Assembly: GCA_036639875.1 (NCBI GenBank)
Contig: JAVWHX010000001.1
Span: forward strand, 62,001 to 126,000
From: JAVWHX01 sp036639875
GTDB taxonomy: Bacteria; Bacillota_I; Bacilli_A; Erysipelotrichales; Coprobacillaceae
Reading direction: 5' to 3'
Length of the DNA stretch: 64,000 bases
The position numbers and the translations under genes were made by a program. Below, piece after piece: positions 62,965-64,000 of the stretch; the stretch's first letter is position 1, and the number at the start of each line of letters is the position of its first letter. Below the pieces are notes generated by a model. It saw nothing but the letters and a program-made list of their open reading frames with translations, did not search any database and was not told the origin of the DNA.

Positions 62965-63275
62965 TTTTCTAATTCCCCTTTTATATATTTATGAATTGTT
63001 TCAATTTGATACCATTCATTTAGAAAATCTTCAATATGTTGTTTTCCAAGTTTTGTAATCTTATAATACTTACGTAATCGGCTATTATGTTCAACAGAAT
63101 ATGTTTCTACATAATCATTACCTTCTAATCTTTTTAAAATAGGATAAAGCGTAGATTCAGATATTTCTATATATTCACTAGTATCTTTAATAATCTGATA
63201 ACCATACGAATCTTTTTGTACAAGACTTGCTAAAACACAAAATTCTAAAAAACCTTTCTTGAGTTGTATATCCAC
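62961..63275 (-). CDS. PadR-family transcriptional regulator
   Basis: 104 residues: KGFLEFCVLASLVQKDSYGYQIIKDT, SESTLYPILKRLEGNDYVETY and YKITKLGKQHIEDFLNEWYQ are the PadR winged helix and dimer helix of the short (type 2) class. GGGAGGTATTG precedes the ATG at 63275. The palindrome ATACTAT-N7-ATAGTAT over the promoter is the likely autoregulatory operator. First gene of the PadR-DUF1700 unit. Confidence 0.9.
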   Translation of the reverse strand: MDIQLKKGFLEFCVLASLVQKDSYGYQIIKDTSEYIEISESTLYPILKRLEGNDYVETYSVEHNSRLRKYYKITKLGKQHIEDFLNEWYQIETIHKYIKGELEK

Positions 63276-63296
63276 ATCAATACCTCCCTCTACACC

Positions 63297-63327
63297 ATAC
63301 TATACATTACATAGTATAATGTGTCAA
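63297..63327 (-). promoter_or_regulatory. Promoter with palindromic operator of the PadR unit
   Basis: Minus strand TTGACA (63322-63327), 17-bp spacer, TATAGT (63299-63304). The palindrome ATACTAT (63297-63303), ACATTAC, ATAGTAT (63311-63317) covers the -10 and part of the spacer. PadR repressors bind similar dyads at their own promoters. Confidence 0.75.
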
Positions 63328-63440
63328 GGAGTATAGTAAAAAAAGATAAATATCTCTTTATAAAAATGCAATAATGAATTTGAAGAATCCTATACAGCGA
63401 TTAAATATGGAATTAATAAAGAATAAATAATTTCATAATA

Positions 63441-63484
63441 AAAATCCTCTTTTAGTAGTTTTGATTATTCTACCATTAGAGGAT
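63441..63484 (-). terminator. Terminator after the right-edge surface protein gene
   Basis: ATCCTCT and AGAGGAT with an inner GTAG/CTAC pair; the minus strand continues TTTTTATT. It lies about 35 bases after the stop at 63519. Confidence 0.65.
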
Positions 63485-63518
63485 ATTTTATAATTTCTTA
63501 TAAAAACTGCTTTTCTTT

Positions 63519-64000
63519 TTAATTCTGTATCATCTTTCTTTTCTTATATAACACAACTAATAATGCACTTATTGAAATAAATACTGTACCTATAACCACC
63601 CAATCTAATGGGAATCCATTATTTATTTTATTGACTTGTGGTTCATTCTTTAACTGTTTTATATCCAAACCATTCTTCTCTAATTCTTTTATCTTTTCAT
63701 TTTCACTGATTATTTCTTCTTCAGCTTCTAGAATTGATTGTTTTTGATACGTTTCGAATTTTCCTTCCTTTGCATTATATTTTGTTACATAAGCTTGTCT
63801 TTCTTGACTATTCTTTGATTTCTGTTTCTCTACTTTTTCAATAATTTCTTCTTTTTCTTCACTCGTTAACACTGTCTTCTCAGTATCACTATTCTTATTT
63901 GAAACGATTATCATTTCAGCTTCTTCTAATAGTGTTAACCCTTCTTCATCTAACTGTATAAGTTCGTTTTCAAAGGTTTCTACATCTCCTTCTTTACTTT
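63519..64000 (-). CDS. C-terminal part of a surface protein, cut by the window edge
   Basis: The frame is open from the stop at 63519 through to the right edge (64000) with no stop, so the N-terminus lies outside. The visible 160 residues are highly charged (Glu, Lys, Ser), with EEKEEIIEKVEKQKSKNSQE, and end in a membrane helix WVVIGTVFISISALLVVLY and the basic tail KKRKMIQN. No LPxTG motif is seen before the helix. It may be a wall-spanning or coiled protein held by its C-terminal anchor. Function cannot be told from this fragment. Confidence 0.6.
   Translation of the reverse strand, partial: SKEGDVETFENELIQLDEEGLTLLEEAEMIIVSNKNSDTEKTVLTSEEKEEIIEKVEKQKSKNSQERQAYVTKYNAKEGKFETYQKQSILEAEEEIISENEKIKELEKNGLDIKQLKNEPQVNKINNGFPLDWVVIGTVFISISALLVVLYKKRKMIQN

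Overview
The window looks like chromosome of a low-GC Firmicute (Bacillota). It is strongly AT-rich, has AGGAGG-type ribosome binding sites, T-box leaders, CIRCE and cre sites, and Bacillus-like gene orders (murC-ytxG-ytxH-ccpA; spoVB-comN-recJ-apt-relA). The sugar-enzyme content and protein style suggest an anaerobic gut member of the Erysipelotrichia/Coprobacillaceae. That placement is an inference from gene content, not from a marker gene. A spoVB homologue hints at sporulation ability. No rRNA, tRNA, CRISPR array, prophage or intact insertion sequence was seen.

Layout. 0-5 kb: an LCP-family wall-polymer transferase, then ccpA, ytxH, ytxG and murC. 4.9-5.1 kb: an isolated 40-residue Asn/Gln/Lys-rich protein gene on the + strand with its own terminator. 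5-9.4 kb: M24 peptidase, aspS and hisS behind a T-box leader. 9.4-16.9 kb: a VanZ-like protein, a probable small catabolite-controlled transcript, relA, apt, recJ, comN and spoVB. 16.9-20.6 kb: a polar amino acid ABC transporter plus aminotransferase, behind a T-box with a candidate arginine (CGC) specifier and a palindrome inside the promoter. 20.7-27.8 kb: a galactoside cluster (GH42, GH36, DUF3284-like protein, PTS EIIC) with a divergent AraC regulator and a cre-like site. 28-37 kb: LTA-synthase-like enzyme, enolase, an ABC exporter, and a Na/phosphate cotransporter next to a PhoP-box-like repeat. 37-43 kb: nitroreductase, htpG under two CIRCE elements, a YjbR-like protein, a radical SAM enzyme and a uracil permease. 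43-59 kb: two GH1 phospho-beta-glucosidases, the second beside an RpiR-type regulator; similar TTTCATAA/TTATGAAA repeats precede both. Between them lie small adaptive genes (BtrH-like, TfoX-like, DUF3795, WYL), a TetR-ABC operon, and a MerR-ABC exporter pair with a classic 19-bp-spacer promoter. Also there are a decayed copy of an ABC permease and a surface protein. 59-64 kb: membrane proteins, a second radical SAM enzyme ending in a clamp-binding-like QLSLF, a PadR/DUF1700 module, and a surface protein running off the right edge.

How they work together. The window combines core growth control (ppGpp, CcpA, cell wall, His/Asp charging) with sugar and amino-acid uptake cassettes, each carrying its own sensor: T-box RNA, AraC, RpiR, CcpA/cre, PhoP-like, HrcA, MerR, TetR or PadR. 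Most gene starts given here were moved to the codon with the best ribosome binding site. The small transcript at 10.1-10.6 kb, the 40-residue protein, and the two T-box operons are the least ordinary items.
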